Below, one piece after another: positions 34,600-42,729 of a stretch of DNA of 64,000 nt (positions are counted from its first letter, which is position 1; each line of letters starts with the position of its first letter). The DNA is from Geodermatophilaceae bacterium NBWT11 (GTDB taxonomy: Bacteria > Actinomycetota > Actinomycetes > Mycobacteriales > Geodermatophilaceae). The position numbers were made by a program, and so were the translations under genes. Below the pieces are notes generated by a model, which saw only the letters and a program-made list of their open reading frames with translations, did not search any database and was not told the DNA's origin. Where the stretch lies: assembly GCA_014218215.1 (NCBI GenBank), contig CP043652.1, positions 3,224,001 to 3,288,000 of the forward strand, written 5' to 3'.

Positions 34600-34615
34600 C
34601 AGTCAGGGTTGACCG
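34600..34615. promoter_or_regulatory. TetR-type operator, site C (between tetR and dehydrogenase operon)
   Basis: CAGTCAGGGTTGACCG shows the same CRGTCA-N4-TGACCG inverted repeat as sites A and B. It lies 20 bases before the dehydrogenase ATG and 22 bases before the tetR start, the classic position for an autoregulated divergent repressor. Confidence 0.78.
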
Positions 34616-34635
34616 TTCCGTGACCCGGCCGGAGG

Positions 34636-35889
34636 ATGCCCGACGTGGACTTCGACGACACACCCGACGAGGCCGCCTACCGGGCGCGCGTGCGGGACCT
34701 GCTGGCCGAGCACGCCGCCGACCTGGTGCACCTCGATGCCGGCGAGGAGGCCGGGGACGCCGCCGAGCAGGAGCAGGCGCTGCGCCGCACGCAGCGGGTG
34801 CTCGCCGACGCCGGGCTGGTCGGGGTGGCCTGGGCCGCCGAGCACGGGGGACAGGCCGGCAGCCTGGCCCAGCAGGCGATCGTGGGCCAGGAGCTTGCCC
34901 GCGCCCGGGTGCCCGCGCTGATCAACCACATCGGGCTGGGCATGTGCGGGCCGACCGTGGTCGCGCACGGCACCCCCGCGCAGCACGAGCGGTACCTGGC
35001 CCGGCTGCTGCGGGCCGACGACGTCTGGTGCCAGCTGTTCAGCGAGCCGGCCAGCGGCTCGGACCTCGCCGCACTGCGCACCACCGCCGTCCGCGACGGC
35101 GAGGACTGGGTGGTCAACGGCCAGAAGGTCTGGACGACGCTCGCGCACGTCGCCGACTTCGGCATCCTGCTGACCCGCACCGACCCCGGGAAGCCCAAGC
35201 ACGCCGGGCTGACCATGTTCGTGGTCGACATGCACGCCCCCGGGGTGACGGTCCGGCCGCTGCGCCAGATGGGCGGGCAGTCGGACTTCAACGAGGTGTT
35301 CTTCGACGACGTCCGGATCCTCGACAGCGAGCGGCTCGGCGAGCCCGGGGAGGGCTGGCGGGTCGCGCTGACCACGCTGCTCAACGAGCGGGTGGCGGTC
35401 GGCGGCGGCGGCAACGACCTGGGGCTGTCGGTGGAGTCGCTGGCCCGGCTGGCTGCCGCGAAGCTGCCCGGGCTCACCCCCGAGCGCCGGGTGCTGGCCC
35501 GGCAGGCGGTCGGTCGGGCCGCCGTCGCCGCGCTCGGCAACCGGTACACCGGCTACCGCCGGCTCACCGCGATCAGCCAGGGCGGGCTGCCCGGGCCCGA
35601 GGCCAGCGCCGGCAAGCTCGCCGGCACCGCGGCCTCCCGGCTGGTCTCCGACGCCGGGGTCCGGTTGCTGGGCGACGACGCCGTCTTCGCCGTCGGCACG
35701 GGGGACGACGGCACTGGGGAGGACGGAGCCGGCCGCTGGCAGCGCAACCAGGCCTGGCTGCCCGGCATCGCGATCGCCGGGGGCACCGACGAGGTGCTCC
35801 GCAACATCATCGGCGAGCGGGTGCTGGGGCTCCCGCCGGAGCCGCGCGAGGACAAGCACCGTCCCTTCGACGCCGGGAGCCGGGCGTGA
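34636..35889 (+). CDS. acyl-CoA dehydrogenase, large-type subunit of a paired enzyme (FadE17-like)
   Basis: This 417-residue flavin-dependent acyl-CoA dehydrogenase has LFSEPASGSDLAAL and VVNGQKVWTTLAHVADFGIL for FAD and substrate binding, NEVFFDDVRI, and the C-terminal AGGTDEVLRNIIGERVLGLP. The gene is followed, with a 4-bp overlap, by a second dehydrogenase-like gene. Such pairs (fadE17-fadE18, fadE28-fadE29 in mycobacteria) form alpha2beta2 enzymes acting on bulky acyl-CoAs such as steroid side chains. That substrate class is an inference. Operator C is directly upstream. Confidence 0.92.
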   Translation: MPDVDFDDTPDEAAYRARVRDLLAEHAADLVHLDAGEEAGDAAEQEQALRRTQRVLADAGLVGVAWAAEHGGQAGSLAQQAIVGQELARARVPALINHIGLGMCGPTVVAHGTPAQHERYLARLLRADDVWCQLFSEPASGSDLAALRTTAVRDGEDWVVNGQKVWTTLAHVADFGILLTRTDPGKPKHAGLTMFVVDMHAPGVTVRPLRQMGGQSDFNEVFFDDVRILDSERLGEPGEGWRVALTTLLNERVAVGGGGNDLGLSVESLARLAAAKLPGLTPERRVLARQAVGRAAVAALGNRYTGYRRLTAISQGGLPGPEASAGKLAGTAASRLVSDAGVRLLGDDAVFAVGTGDDGTGEDGAGRWQRNQAWLPGIAIAGGTDEVLRNIIGERVLGLPPEPREDKHRPFDAGSRA

Positions 35890-36863
35890 ACTTCGACCTC
35901 GACCAGGACCAGCTCGACGCCGCCGCTGGGGCGCGCCGGTTCTTCACCGACCAGGCCTCCCCGGCCGCCGCCCGCGCGGCGCTGGAGGAGGGACCGGTGC
36001 AGCCGGGCCGGCAGGCGCTGGCCGACATCGGGTTCCTCGGGATCACCGTGGCGGAGTCCACCGGTGGGGGCGGCGGTGCGCTGCTGGACCTCGCCGTCGT
36101 CGCCGAGCAGGCCGGTGCGGTGCTGGCCGGTCCCTCGCTGGTCACCGCGGCCCGTGCCGCGGTGCTGCTGGCGGAGGAGCCCGAGCTGGCCGCCGCGCTG
36201 GCCGACGGGTCACGGGCCTTCTGCGTGGTGGACGGCTCGTCCCCGGCGCTGGACGCGGTCGGGGCCGACACGTTCCTGGCGCTCGTCGACGGCGACCTCG
36301 TGGTGGGGGGCGGCACCGTGGTCACCGGGCAGCCGATGGACGCCACCCGGGGCCTCGGCGTCGTCACGCTCACCGACCCCCGGGTGCTCGTGCCCGACGC
36401 CGCGGCGCTGTGGGCCCGGGCCCGGGACGTCGCCCTGGTCGTACTGGCCGCCGAGGACCTGGGCACGGCCGGGAGGGCCGTCGAGGTGGGCGTGGCCTAC
36501 GCGAAGGAGCGGCACGCCTTCGGCCGGGCGATCGGCAGCTACCAGGCGGTCAAACATTCCCTGGTCGACGCCTGGGTCGGGGTCGAGCAGCTGCGCTCGC
36601 TGGTCTGGTGGTCGGCCTGGGCCGCCGACCGCGCCCCCGACGAGCTGCCGTTGGCCGCAGCCGCCGCGAAGGCGTTCGCCGCGGAGACCCTGGAGCGCGC
36701 CGCGGAGACCTGCATCCAGGTGCACGGCGGCACCGGGTTCACCTGGGAGCACGACGCGCACCTGTACTGGCGGCGGGCCAAGGTCGACCGGCTGCTGCTG
36801 GGCGACGCTGCCGAGCACCACGACGTCGTCGCCGGGCTCGTCCTGGCCGGGGCGCTGTCGTGA
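35886..36863 (+). CDS. acyl-CoA dehydrogenase, partner subunit (FadE18-like)
   Basis: This 325-residue shortened acyl-CoA dehydrogenase has an N-terminal helical domain (NFDLDQDQLDAAAGARRFF) and a C-terminal domain (YAKERHAFGRAIGSYQAVKHSL, CIQVHGGTGFTWEHDAHLYWRRAK). The middle beta domain is degenerate, as in the non-FAD-complete partner of heteromeric dehydrogenases. The GTG at 35886 overlaps the upstream gene by 4 bp and the 3' end overlaps the crotonase gene by 4 bp, so the three are coupled. The order dehydrogenase-dehydrogenase-hydratase recalls mycobacterial fadE17-fadE18-echA13. Confidence 0.9.
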   Translation: MNFDLDQDQLDAAAGARRFFTDQASPAAARAALEEGPVQPGRQALADIGFLGITVAESTGGGGGALLDLAVVAEQAGAVLAGPSLVTAARAAVLLAEEPELAAALADGSRAFCVVDGSSPALDAVGADTFLALVDGDLVVGGGTVVTGQPMDATRGLGVVTLTDPRVLVPDAAALWARARDVALVVLAAEDLGTAGRAVEVGVAYAKERHAFGRAIGSYQAVKHSLVDAWVGVEQLRSLVWWSAWAADRAPDELPLAAAAAKAFAAETLERAAETCIQVHGGTGFTWEHDAHLYWRRAKVDRLLLGDAAEHHDVVAGLVLAGALS

Positions 36864-37720
36864 GGCAGTGGGAGCAGGTCTCCTGGGCCGTGGACGGCGG
36901 GGTCGGCACGTTGACCCTGGACCGGCCGGACCGGCGCAACGCCTACACCCCGGTGATGGCCCGCGAGCTGGGCGAGGTGGCCGCGGTGGCCGATGCCGAC
37001 GACGCGGTCCGGGTCGTGGTGGTGACCGGCACCGGACGGGACTTCTGCGTCGGGGCCGACCTGCAGGGGGCGGGCACCTTCGACCGCAGCGCCCAGGCCG
37101 CGCAGGCCGGCACCATCGACGGGGTCGCCCGCGACTGGGGTGGCATCGGTGCACTGCCGTTCGCCGCGCTGCGCAAGCCGGTGATCGCCGCGGTCAACGG
37201 TGCCGCGGTGGGCATCGGCGCCACGATGATCCTGCCGATGGACGTCCGGATCGCCGGGGAGTCGGCCCGCTTCGGCTACGTCTTCGCCCGCCGCGGGATC
37301 GTCCCGGAGGCCGCCTCGAGCTGGTTCCTGCCGCGGGTGGTGGGGATCAGCCAGGCCATGGAGTGGGTGGCGACCGGGCGGGTGTTCGACGCCGCCGAGG
37401 CGCTGCGCGGCCGCCTGGTGTCCCGCGTCGTCCCCGATGCCGAGCTGCTGGACACCGCCTACGCGGTGGCCCACGAGATCGCCGACAACACCTCCGGGGT
37501 CTCCGTGGCGGCGTCCCGGCAGCTGCTGTGGTCGATGTTGTCGGCGTCCAGCCCGTGGGACGCGCACCGGGCCGAGTCCCGGGCGCTGGTCGAGCTCGGC
37601 GCCGGGGCCGACGCCGCGGAGGGCGTGGCCTCCTTCCTGGAGAAGCGGCCCGCGGTGTTCACCGCCCCGCTGGACGGCATCGGCGAGGGCTGGCCCGCAC
37701 CCCCGCCGGACCTGGCCTGA
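36860..37720 (+). CDS. enoyl-CoA hydratase (EchA-like)
   Basis: This 286-residue crotonase family enzyme is the third gene of the dehydrogenase operon. Motifs are LTLDRPDRRNAYTP, the oxyanion loop RDFCVGADLQG, AAVNGAAVGIGATMILPMDVRIA and FGYVFARRGIVPEAASSWFLPR, whose Glu is the usual catalytic acid. It would hydrate the enoyl-CoA made by the paired dehydrogenase. The GTG at 36860 overlaps the upstream stop by 4 bp. The open frame further upstream is a shadow. Confidence 0.9.
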   Translation: MRQWEQVSWAVDGGVGTLTLDRPDRRNAYTPVMARELGEVAAVADADDAVRVVVVTGTGRDFCVGADLQGAGTFDRSAQAAQAGTIDGVARDWGGIGALPFAALRKPVIAAVNGAAVGIGATMILPMDVRIAGESARFGYVFARRGIVPEAASSWFLPRVVGISQAMEWVATGRVFDAAEALRGRLVSRVVPDAELLDTAYAVAHEIADNTSGVSVAASRQLLWSMLSASSPWDAHRAESRALVELGAGADAAEGVASFLEKRPAVFTAPLDGIGEGWPAPPPDLA

Positions 37721-37776
37721 CCAGAGACCGGGTGGTCCCCGGTTCAGCCTGGGGGGCCTGGGGCACCTGTGTTGCC

Positions 37777-38298
37777 GTGGACAACGAGATCACCCTGCGG
37801 GTGGACGGCGCGGTCACCCCGCTGACCGTCGACACCCGCACCTCCCTGCTGGACGCCCTGCGCGAGCGCCTGGGCAACACGAGTGCGAAGAAGGGCTGCG
37901 ACCACGGCCAGTGCGGGGCCTGCACGGTCCTGCTCGACGGCCGCCGGGTCAACAGCTGCCTGGTCCTGGCGGTCACCGCCGAGGGCCAGGAGGTCACCAC
38001 CTCGGACGGGCTGGCCGGCGACGGACCGCACCGGCTGCACGAGACGTTCGTCGACCACGACGCCTACCAGTGCGGCTACTGCACCCCCGGCCAGATCACC
38101 TCGGCGGCCGGCGTGCTCGCCGAGGCCGCGCAGGGCTGGCCCAGCGCGGTGAGCGAGGACCTCGTCGCCGAGCGGACCGACCTCACCGACGCCGAGATCC
38201 GCGAGCGCATGTCGGGCAACCTCTGCCGCTGCGCCGCGTACGCCAACATCGTCCCGGCGGTCGCCGAGGTCGCCACGGAACAGGGAGTGCGCGCGTGA
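37777..38298 (+). CDS. two-[2Fe-2S] subunit of molybdenum aldehyde oxidoreductase (PaoA/CoxS-like)
   Basis: This 173-residue iron-sulfur subunit of a xanthine-oxidase family enzyme carries electrons from the Mo site to FAD. The first, plant-ferredoxin-type cluster uses the cysteines of KKGCDHGQCGACTV and NSCLV. The second, helical cluster uses CGYCTPGQ and LCRCAAY. No Tat signal is present, so the enzyme should be cytoplasmic, unlike periplasmic E. coli PaoABC. The GTG at 37777 is the only start in the conserved frame. It lies 56 bases after the crotonase gene and may be read through or have its own promoter. Confidence 0.93.
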   Translation: MDNEITLRVDGAVTPLTVDTRTSLLDALRERLGNTSAKKGCDHGQCGACTVLLDGRRVNSCLVLAVTAEGQEVTTSDGLAGDGPHRLHETFVDHDAYQCGYCTPGQITSAAGVLAEAAQGWPSAVSEDLVAERTDLTDAEIRERMSGNLCRCAAYANIVPAVAEVATEQGVRA

Positions 38299-39320
38299 GG
38301 GAGTTCCGGTACGAGAAGGCCGCCGACCCGGCCAGCGCGGTCGCGCTGCTGGCCGACGAACCGACCGGGGCCTACCTGGGCGGGGGCACCAACCTGGTCG
38401 ACCTCATGCGGCTGGGCGTGGCCACCCCGGACCTGCTGGTCGACGTCCGGCAGCTGACCTCCACCGAGGTCACCGACCTGCCCGACGGCGGGCTGCGCAT
38501 CGGTGCCGCGGTGCCCAACGCCGACCTCACCGGCGAGCGCCGGGTCCGGGAGCGCTACCCGCTGCTGGCCCAGGCGCTGCTGGCCGGGGCGAGCGGGCAG
38601 CTGCGCAACCGGGCCACCACCGGCGGCAACCTGCTCCAGCGCACGCGGTGCACCTACTTCACCGACGTGACGATGCCGTGCAACAAGCGGGAGGCGGGCT
38701 CCGGCTGCGCCGCCGTCGGCGGCTACCACCGCAACCTCGCCGTGCTCGGCGCCACGAACGAGGGCGGGGAGTCCCCGCACACCTGCGTGGCCACCCACCC
38801 CTCCGACATGGCCGTCGCGCTGCGCGCCCTGGACGCCACCGTGCAGGTGCTGGGCCGGGACGGCGAGCGGAGCATCCCGATCGCCGAGCTGCACCGCCTG
38901 CCCGGGGACGACCCGACCCGCGACACCACGCTCGCGCACGGGGAGCTGATCACCGCGATCGACGTCCCGGCTCTGCCGTGGGCGACCCGCTCGCGCTACC
39001 GCAAGGTCCGGGACCGGGCCTCCTACGCCTTCGCCCTGGTCAGCGTGGCCGCGGCCATGGACCTGCAGGGCACCGGCCCGGACGCCGTCGTCGGTGACGT
39101 CCGGATCGCCCTGGGCGGGGTCGCGCACAAGCCCTGGCGGGCCACCGTGGCCGAGGACGCCCTGCGTGGCGGGCCGGCCACCGAGGCCGCCTTCACCGCG
39201 GCCGCCGAGGCCGAGCTGGCCGCCGCCGACCCGCTCAGCGACAACGCGTTCAAGATCCCGATGGTCACGAACATGATCACCCGCACCCTGCTCCAGATCT
39301 CCGCGGAGGCCCGCGCATGA
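38295..39320 (+). CDS. FAD and [4Fe-4S] subunit of aldehyde oxidoreductase (PaoB-like)
   Basis: This 341-residue FAD-binding medium subunit has the FAD loop LGGGTNLVDLM and the TTGGNLLQRTRC block. Between them and HPSDMAV lie extra cysteines (RC, PCNK, SGCAA, HTCVATHPSDMAV). This is the four-cysteine pattern that binds a [4Fe-4S] cluster in E. coli PaoB (YagS). The resemblance places the enzyme in the PaoABC aldehyde oxidase branch rather than CO dehydrogenase. The GTG overlaps the upstream stop by 4 bp. Confidence 0.92.
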   Translation: MREFRYEKAADPASAVALLADEPTGAYLGGGTNLVDLMRLGVATPDLLVDVRQLTSTEVTDLPDGGLRIGAAVPNADLTGERRVRERYPLLAQALLAGASGQLRNRATTGGNLLQRTRCTYFTDVTMPCNKREAGSGCAAVGGYHRNLAVLGATNEGGESPHTCVATHPSDMAVALRALDATVQVLGRDGERSIPIAELHRLPGDDPTRDTTLAHGELITAIDVPALPWATRSRYRKVRDRASYAFALVSVAAAMDLQGTGPDAVVGDVRIALGGVAHKPWRATVAEDALRGGPATEAAFTAAAEAELAAADPLSDNAFKIPMVTNMITRTLLQISAEARA

Positions 39321-41386
39321 CCGCCACCACCGAACGGGCCGTCGGCAGCGACGTCCGCCGCATCGACGGACCGGACAAGGTCCGCGGCCGCGCGCCCTAC
39401 GCCTACGAGCACGAACTGGGCGCGCAGGCGGTCTTCGTGGCCCTCGTCCAGTCGACCGCGGCCAGGGGACGGATCACCTCGATCGACGTCAGCGCGGCCG
39501 AGGCGCTGCCGGGGGTGCTCGCCGTCCTGACGCACGAGAACGCGCCGCGGCTGGGTGACGTGGCCGACGAGATCGTCGTGCTGCAGTCCGACCGGGTGCA
39601 GTACGTCGGCGAACCGGTGGCCGCCGTGGTCGCGGAGTCCTCCGAGGTCGCCCGGGACGCCATCGGCCGGGTCGTCGTCACCTACGACGCGCAGCCCGCC
39701 GACGTCCGGCTGGCCACCGACCGAGACGACCTGTACCCGCCGGAGGAGCTGATGGCCGGCTTCGAGACCGACTCGGTCATCGGGGACGTCGACGCCGCGC
39801 TGGACGCGGCACCGGTGAGCATCGACGTCACCTACGAGACGCCGAACCAGCACAACAACCCCATCGAGATGCACGCGACCGTCGCCCGCTGGGACGGCGA
39901 CGTGCTGCGCATGTGGGACGCCAACCAGGGCCCGCACAACCTCGTGCCGGTGATCACCGAGGCGTTCGGGATCACCGAGGACCAGCTGCACATCACCTCG
40001 CCCTACGTGGGCGGTGCGTTCGGGTCCAAGGCCTACACCCACGTGCACCAGCTGATCGCGGGGATGGCCGCGAAGGTCACCGGGCGCACGGTCAAGCTGG
40101 AGCTGACCCGGCCACAGATGTTCACCCTGGTCGGGCACCGCACGCCCACCATCCAGCGGTTGCGCCTGGGCGCGCAGCCCGACGGCACCCTGACGGCGAT
40201 CAGCCACGAGGTCGTCGAGCACACCTCGCAGAACGCCGAGTTCGCCGAGCAGACCGCCACCGCGACGCGGTTGATGTACTCGGCGCCGGCCCGCCGGACG
40301 ACGCACCGGCTGGCCAAGCTCGACGTCCCGGCGCCGACGATCATGCGGGCGCCGGGGGAGACCCCGGGCATGTACGCCCTGGAGTCGGCGATGGACGAGC
40401 TGGCCGCCGAGCTGGGCATCGACCCGATCGAGCTGCGGCTGCGCAACGAGCCCGACCGCGACCCCGAGCGCGGCGTGCCGTGGAGCACCCGCAATCTGGT
40501 CGCCTGTTTGCGCCAGGGGGCGCAGCGGTTCGGCTGGGCCGACCGCGACCCGCGCCCGGGCGTCCGGGAGGACGGCCGCTGGTTGGTCGGCACCGGCGCC
40601 GCCGCGGCGACCTACCCGACCCGTCGCCGTCCGTCTGCGGCCCGGATCGAGGCCGTGGAGGGCAAGCCGTACGTGGTGAGCATCGACGCCTCGGACATCG
40701 GCACCGGCGCGTGGACCGCGCTGACCCAGATCGCCGCCGACGCCCTCCGGGTGCCGATGGACCGGATCGACCTGCGGATCGGCGACAGCCGGCTGCCGAA
40801 GGCGTCGGGGGCCGGCGGCTCCACCGGGATCACGTCGTGGGGTCCCGCGATCATGGCCGCGGCCGAGCAGCTGGCCGACCGGGAGGTCCCGGCCGGTGGG
40901 CTCACCGTCACCGGTGAGGCCGGCCCCGGTGACGAGGCCGAGCAGTACTCCAGCCACGCCTTCGGGGCGCACTTCGCCGAGGTCCGGGTCGACCAGGACT
41001 CCGGGGAGGTGCGGGTGCCGCGGATGACCGGGGTGTTCGCGGCCGGGCGGATCATCAACGCCACGACCGGCCGCTCACAGTTCCTGGGCGGCATGACGAT
41101 GGGCCTGTCGATGGCGCTGCACGAGGAGTCGGTGCTCGACCAGACCCGCGGGCACTACGCCAACCACGACCTGGCCGAGTACCACATCGCCAGCAACGCC
41201 GACGTCGGCGAGATGGACATCAGCTGGATCGACGAGTCCGACGACCTGCACAACCCGCTGGGCGCCAAGGGCATCGGCGAGATCGGCATCGTCGGGTCCG
41301 CGGCGGCGATCGGCAACGCGTACTGGCACGCCACCGGACGCCGGGTCCGCGACCTGCCCATCACCCCGGACAAGTACTTCCGCTGA
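39317..41386 (+). CDS. molybdopterin-binding subunit of aldehyde oxidoreductase (PaoC-like)
   Basis: This 689-residue Mo-cofactor subunit has an Ald_Xan_dh_C domain at about residues 20-130 and two MoCo-binding domains after it. Recognisable blocks are SPYVGGAFGSKAY, MRAPGETPGMYALESAMDELA and the C-terminal GAKGIGEIGIVG, where Glu is the base of the xanthine-oxidase family. The substrate is probably an aldehyde or N-heterocycle. Beside an acyl-CoA regulon it could oxidise an aldehyde to the acid that the ligase activates, which is an inference. The ATG overlaps the upstream stop by 4 bp. A perfect palindrome follows the stop. Confidence 0.93.
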   Translation: MTATTERAVGSDVRRIDGPDKVRGRAPYAYEHELGAQAVFVALVQSTAARGRITSIDVSAAEALPGVLAVLTHENAPRLGDVADEIVVLQSDRVQYVGEPVAAVVAESSEVARDAIGRVVVTYDAQPADVRLATDRDDLYPPEELMAGFETDSVIGDVDAALDAAPVSIDVTYETPNQHNNPIEMHATVARWDGDVLRMWDANQGPHNLVPVITEAFGITEDQLHITSPYVGGAFGSKAYTHVHQLIAGMAAKVTGRTVKLELTRPQMFTLVGHRTPTIQRLRLGAQPDGTLTAISHEVVEHTSQNAEFAEQTATATRLMYSAPARRTTHRLAKLDVPAPTIMRAPGETPGMYALESAMDELAAELGIDPIELRLRNEPDRDPERGVPWSTRNLVACLRQGAQRFGWADRDPRPGVREDGRWLVGTGAAAATYPTRRRPSAARIEAVEGKPYVVSIDASDIGTGAWTALTQIAADALRVPMDRIDLRIGDSRLPKASGAGGSTGITSWGPAIMAAAEQLADREVPAGGLTVTGEAGPGDEAEQYSSHAFGAHFAEVRVDQDSGEVRVPRMTGVFAAGRIINATTGRSQFLGGMTMGLSMALHEESVLDQTRGHYANHDLAEYHIASNADVGEMDISWIDESDDLHNPLGAKGIGEIGIVGSAAAIGNAYWHATGRRVRDLPITPDKYFR

Positions 41387-41393
41387 TCCTGCC

Positions 41394-41421
41394 GACCGGC
41401 TCCCCCGCGGGGGAGCCGGTC
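41394..41421. terminator. perfect 28-bp palindrome, two-way terminator
   Basis: GACCGGCTCCCCCG is followed directly by its reverse complement, with no unpaired bases. It lies between the convergent paoC-like and marR genes and touches the marR stop codon. It should end transcription from both sides. Confidence 0.8.
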
Positions 41422-41917
41422 AGCGGGGCGGGTCGAGGTGGGCCAGCAGGGTCTGGCCGATGTCGGTCATCGCCGCGACCTGCGCCGGGCTGAGCTGGTC
41501 GAACAGGTGGGTGCGGACGCTCTCCACGTGCACCGGGGCAGCAGCCTCCAGGGCGCGGAACCCCTCCTCGGTGAGGACGGCGAGCTGGCCCCGGCCGTCG
41601 TCCGGGCACACCTGCCGGCGCACCCAACCGCGCTCCTCGAGCCGGGACACCGCGTGGGAGAGCCGGCTGCGGGAGGACAGGCAGCGCTCGGCGAGCTCGC
41701 TCATCCGCAGCGAGCGGCCCGGGGTCTCCGACAGCTGGACGAGGATCTCGTAGTAGGCGTGCGAGATGCCCGTCTCCCGGGTCAGCTCCCGGTCGAGGCG
41801 GTCGGCGAGCAGCTGGGTGCTGTACAACCAGGCGCGCCAGGCCTGCTGCTCGGACTCGTCCAGCCAGCGGGGGGCGGGCGCGGTGGCCGGTGACGGGGAC
41901 GACACCTCTGCGGTCAT
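41420..41917 (-). CDS. MarR family regulator
   Basis: This 165-residue winged-helix MarR regulator has LSETPGRSLRMSELAERCLSS (helix-turn-helix), then SRSRLSHAVSRLEERGWVRRQVCPDDGRG (recognition helix and wing with the usual DDGRG). It is divergent from yceI across 87 bases, and two matching 13-bp sites lie in that gap, so it likely controls yceI and itself. A cysteine in the wing (VCPDD) and another in ERCLSS could sense thiol oxidation, but this is speculative. Confidence 0.9.
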   Translation of the reverse strand: MTAEVSSPSPATAPAPRWLDESEQQAWRAWLYSTQLLADRLDRELTRETGISHAYYEILVQLSETPGRSLRMSELAERCLSSRSRLSHAVSRLEERGWVRRQVCPDDGRGQLAVLTEEGFRALEAAAPVHVESVRTHLFDQLSPAQVAAMTDIGQTLLAHLDPPR

Positions 41918-41941
41918 GCCCCGAGGGTACTGGCGGAATGC

Positions 41942-41990
41942 TCAAGGGTTCAACTACGCTACGGTCCAGCGAAGCAGTCAAGCGCTCAAC
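41942..41990. promoter_or_regulatory. two direct 13-bp sites between marR and yceI
   Basis: TCAAGGGTTCAAC (41942-41954) and TCAAGCGCTCAAC (41978-41990) differ at two positions and are spaced 36 bases start to start. Read on the minus strand they are GTTGA-N-C-N-CTTGA. The second is 14 bases before the yceI ATG, next to its GGAGG ribosome site. Good candidates for MarR binding. Confidence 0.6.
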
Positions 41991-42004
41991 CACTTGGAGG
42001 AAGC

Positions 42005-42562
42005 ATGAGCAGCACCACGCAGATCCCCGGCTACCTGGCCGGCACCTGGGACATCGACGCCACCCACTCCACGGTCGGCTTCTCCGTCCGCCACATGATG
42101 GTCAGCAAGGTCCGCGGCTACTTCACGAAGTTCGACGGCGTCATCGTCACCGCCGCCGACCCGGCCGCCTCCACCGTCGAGGCCTCGATCGACATGGACT
42201 CGATCGACACCCGCCAGGAGCAGCGCGACGCCCACATCAAGTCCGCCGACTTCTTCGACACCGGCAACCACACCGTGATGACCTTCCGGTCCACCGGCAT
42301 CAAGGCCAAGGGCGACGACTGGACCGTCGAGGGCGAGCTCACCATCAAGGGCATCACCAAGCCCACCACGCTGTCGCTGGAGCTGAACGGCTTCGGGCCG
42401 GACGCCTACGGCGGCACGCGCGCCGGCTTCACCGGCAAGACCGACATCTCCCGCAAGGAGTTCGGCGTGGACATCGACATGCCCATGGACGGTGGCGGCG
42501 TCGTCGTCGGCGACAAGATCTCCGTCGAGCTCGAGATCGAGGCCGTGCTCCGCGCCGCCTGA
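42005..42562 (+). CDS. YceI family lipid-binding-like protein
   Basis: This 185-residue lipocalin-like beta-barrel of the YceI family begins TWDIDATHSTVGFSVRHMMVSKVRG and contains FDTGNHTVMTFRST and WTVEGELTIKGITKPTTL. Relatives bind isoprenoid chains. No signal peptide is visible, so this copy is cytosolic. It is highly expressed in some actinomycetes under stress (family knowledge). A good GGAGG ribosome site precedes the ATG. The MarR gene upstream is the probable regulator, and a strong terminator follows. Confidence 0.92.
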   Translation: MSSTTQIPGYLAGTWDIDATHSTVGFSVRHMMVSKVRGYFTKFDGVIVTAADPAASTVEASIDMDSIDTRQEQRDAHIKSADFFDTGNHTVMTFRSTGIKAKGDDWTVEGELTIKGITKPTTLSLELNGFGPDAYGGTRAGFTGKTDISRKEFGVDIDMPMDGGGVVVGDKISVELEIEAVLRAA

Positions 42563-42564
42563 CT

Positions 42565-42632
42565 GAAGGACCTCGTCCCACCCCACGACACGCTCCGCGC
42601 GCCGCGGGCCCCTGGGACGAGGCCGAGAGGGC
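42565..42632 (+). repeat. about 68-bp palindromic intergenic repeat, copy 2 (after yceI)
   Basis: This copy starts two bases after the yceI stop. Arms CCTCGTCCCA (42571-42580) and TGGGACGAGG (42613-42622) pair perfectly over 10 bp. The blocks GAAGGACC at the left and CGGGCCCCTG-GACG-GGCCGA at the right match the element behind corA, with compensating arm changes that keep the stem. Confidence 0.7.
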
Positions 42633-42660
42633 CCCGGGGTGACGACACCCCCGGGGCCCT
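42628..42660 (+). terminator. strong hairpin terminator
   Basis: AGGGCCCCGGGG pairs with CCCCGGGGCCCT (stem of 12 bp or more, loop around TGACGACAC). It follows the repeat copy, giving yceI two hairpins in series before the MauE-like gene at 42730. Confidence 0.8.
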
Positions 42661-42729
42661 CCGTCGTTCCCGGGAGATCCACAGCTGAGCTGCGGGAACC
42701 TCCGACGGTCCCCGGACGACTGTGGGGGA

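Noticed and set aside
36539-37567. Long minus-strand open frame across the dehydrogenase/crotonase operon
   Set aside because: High GC makes long antisense frames common. Its composition is low-complexity and the plus-strand genes have clear domains.
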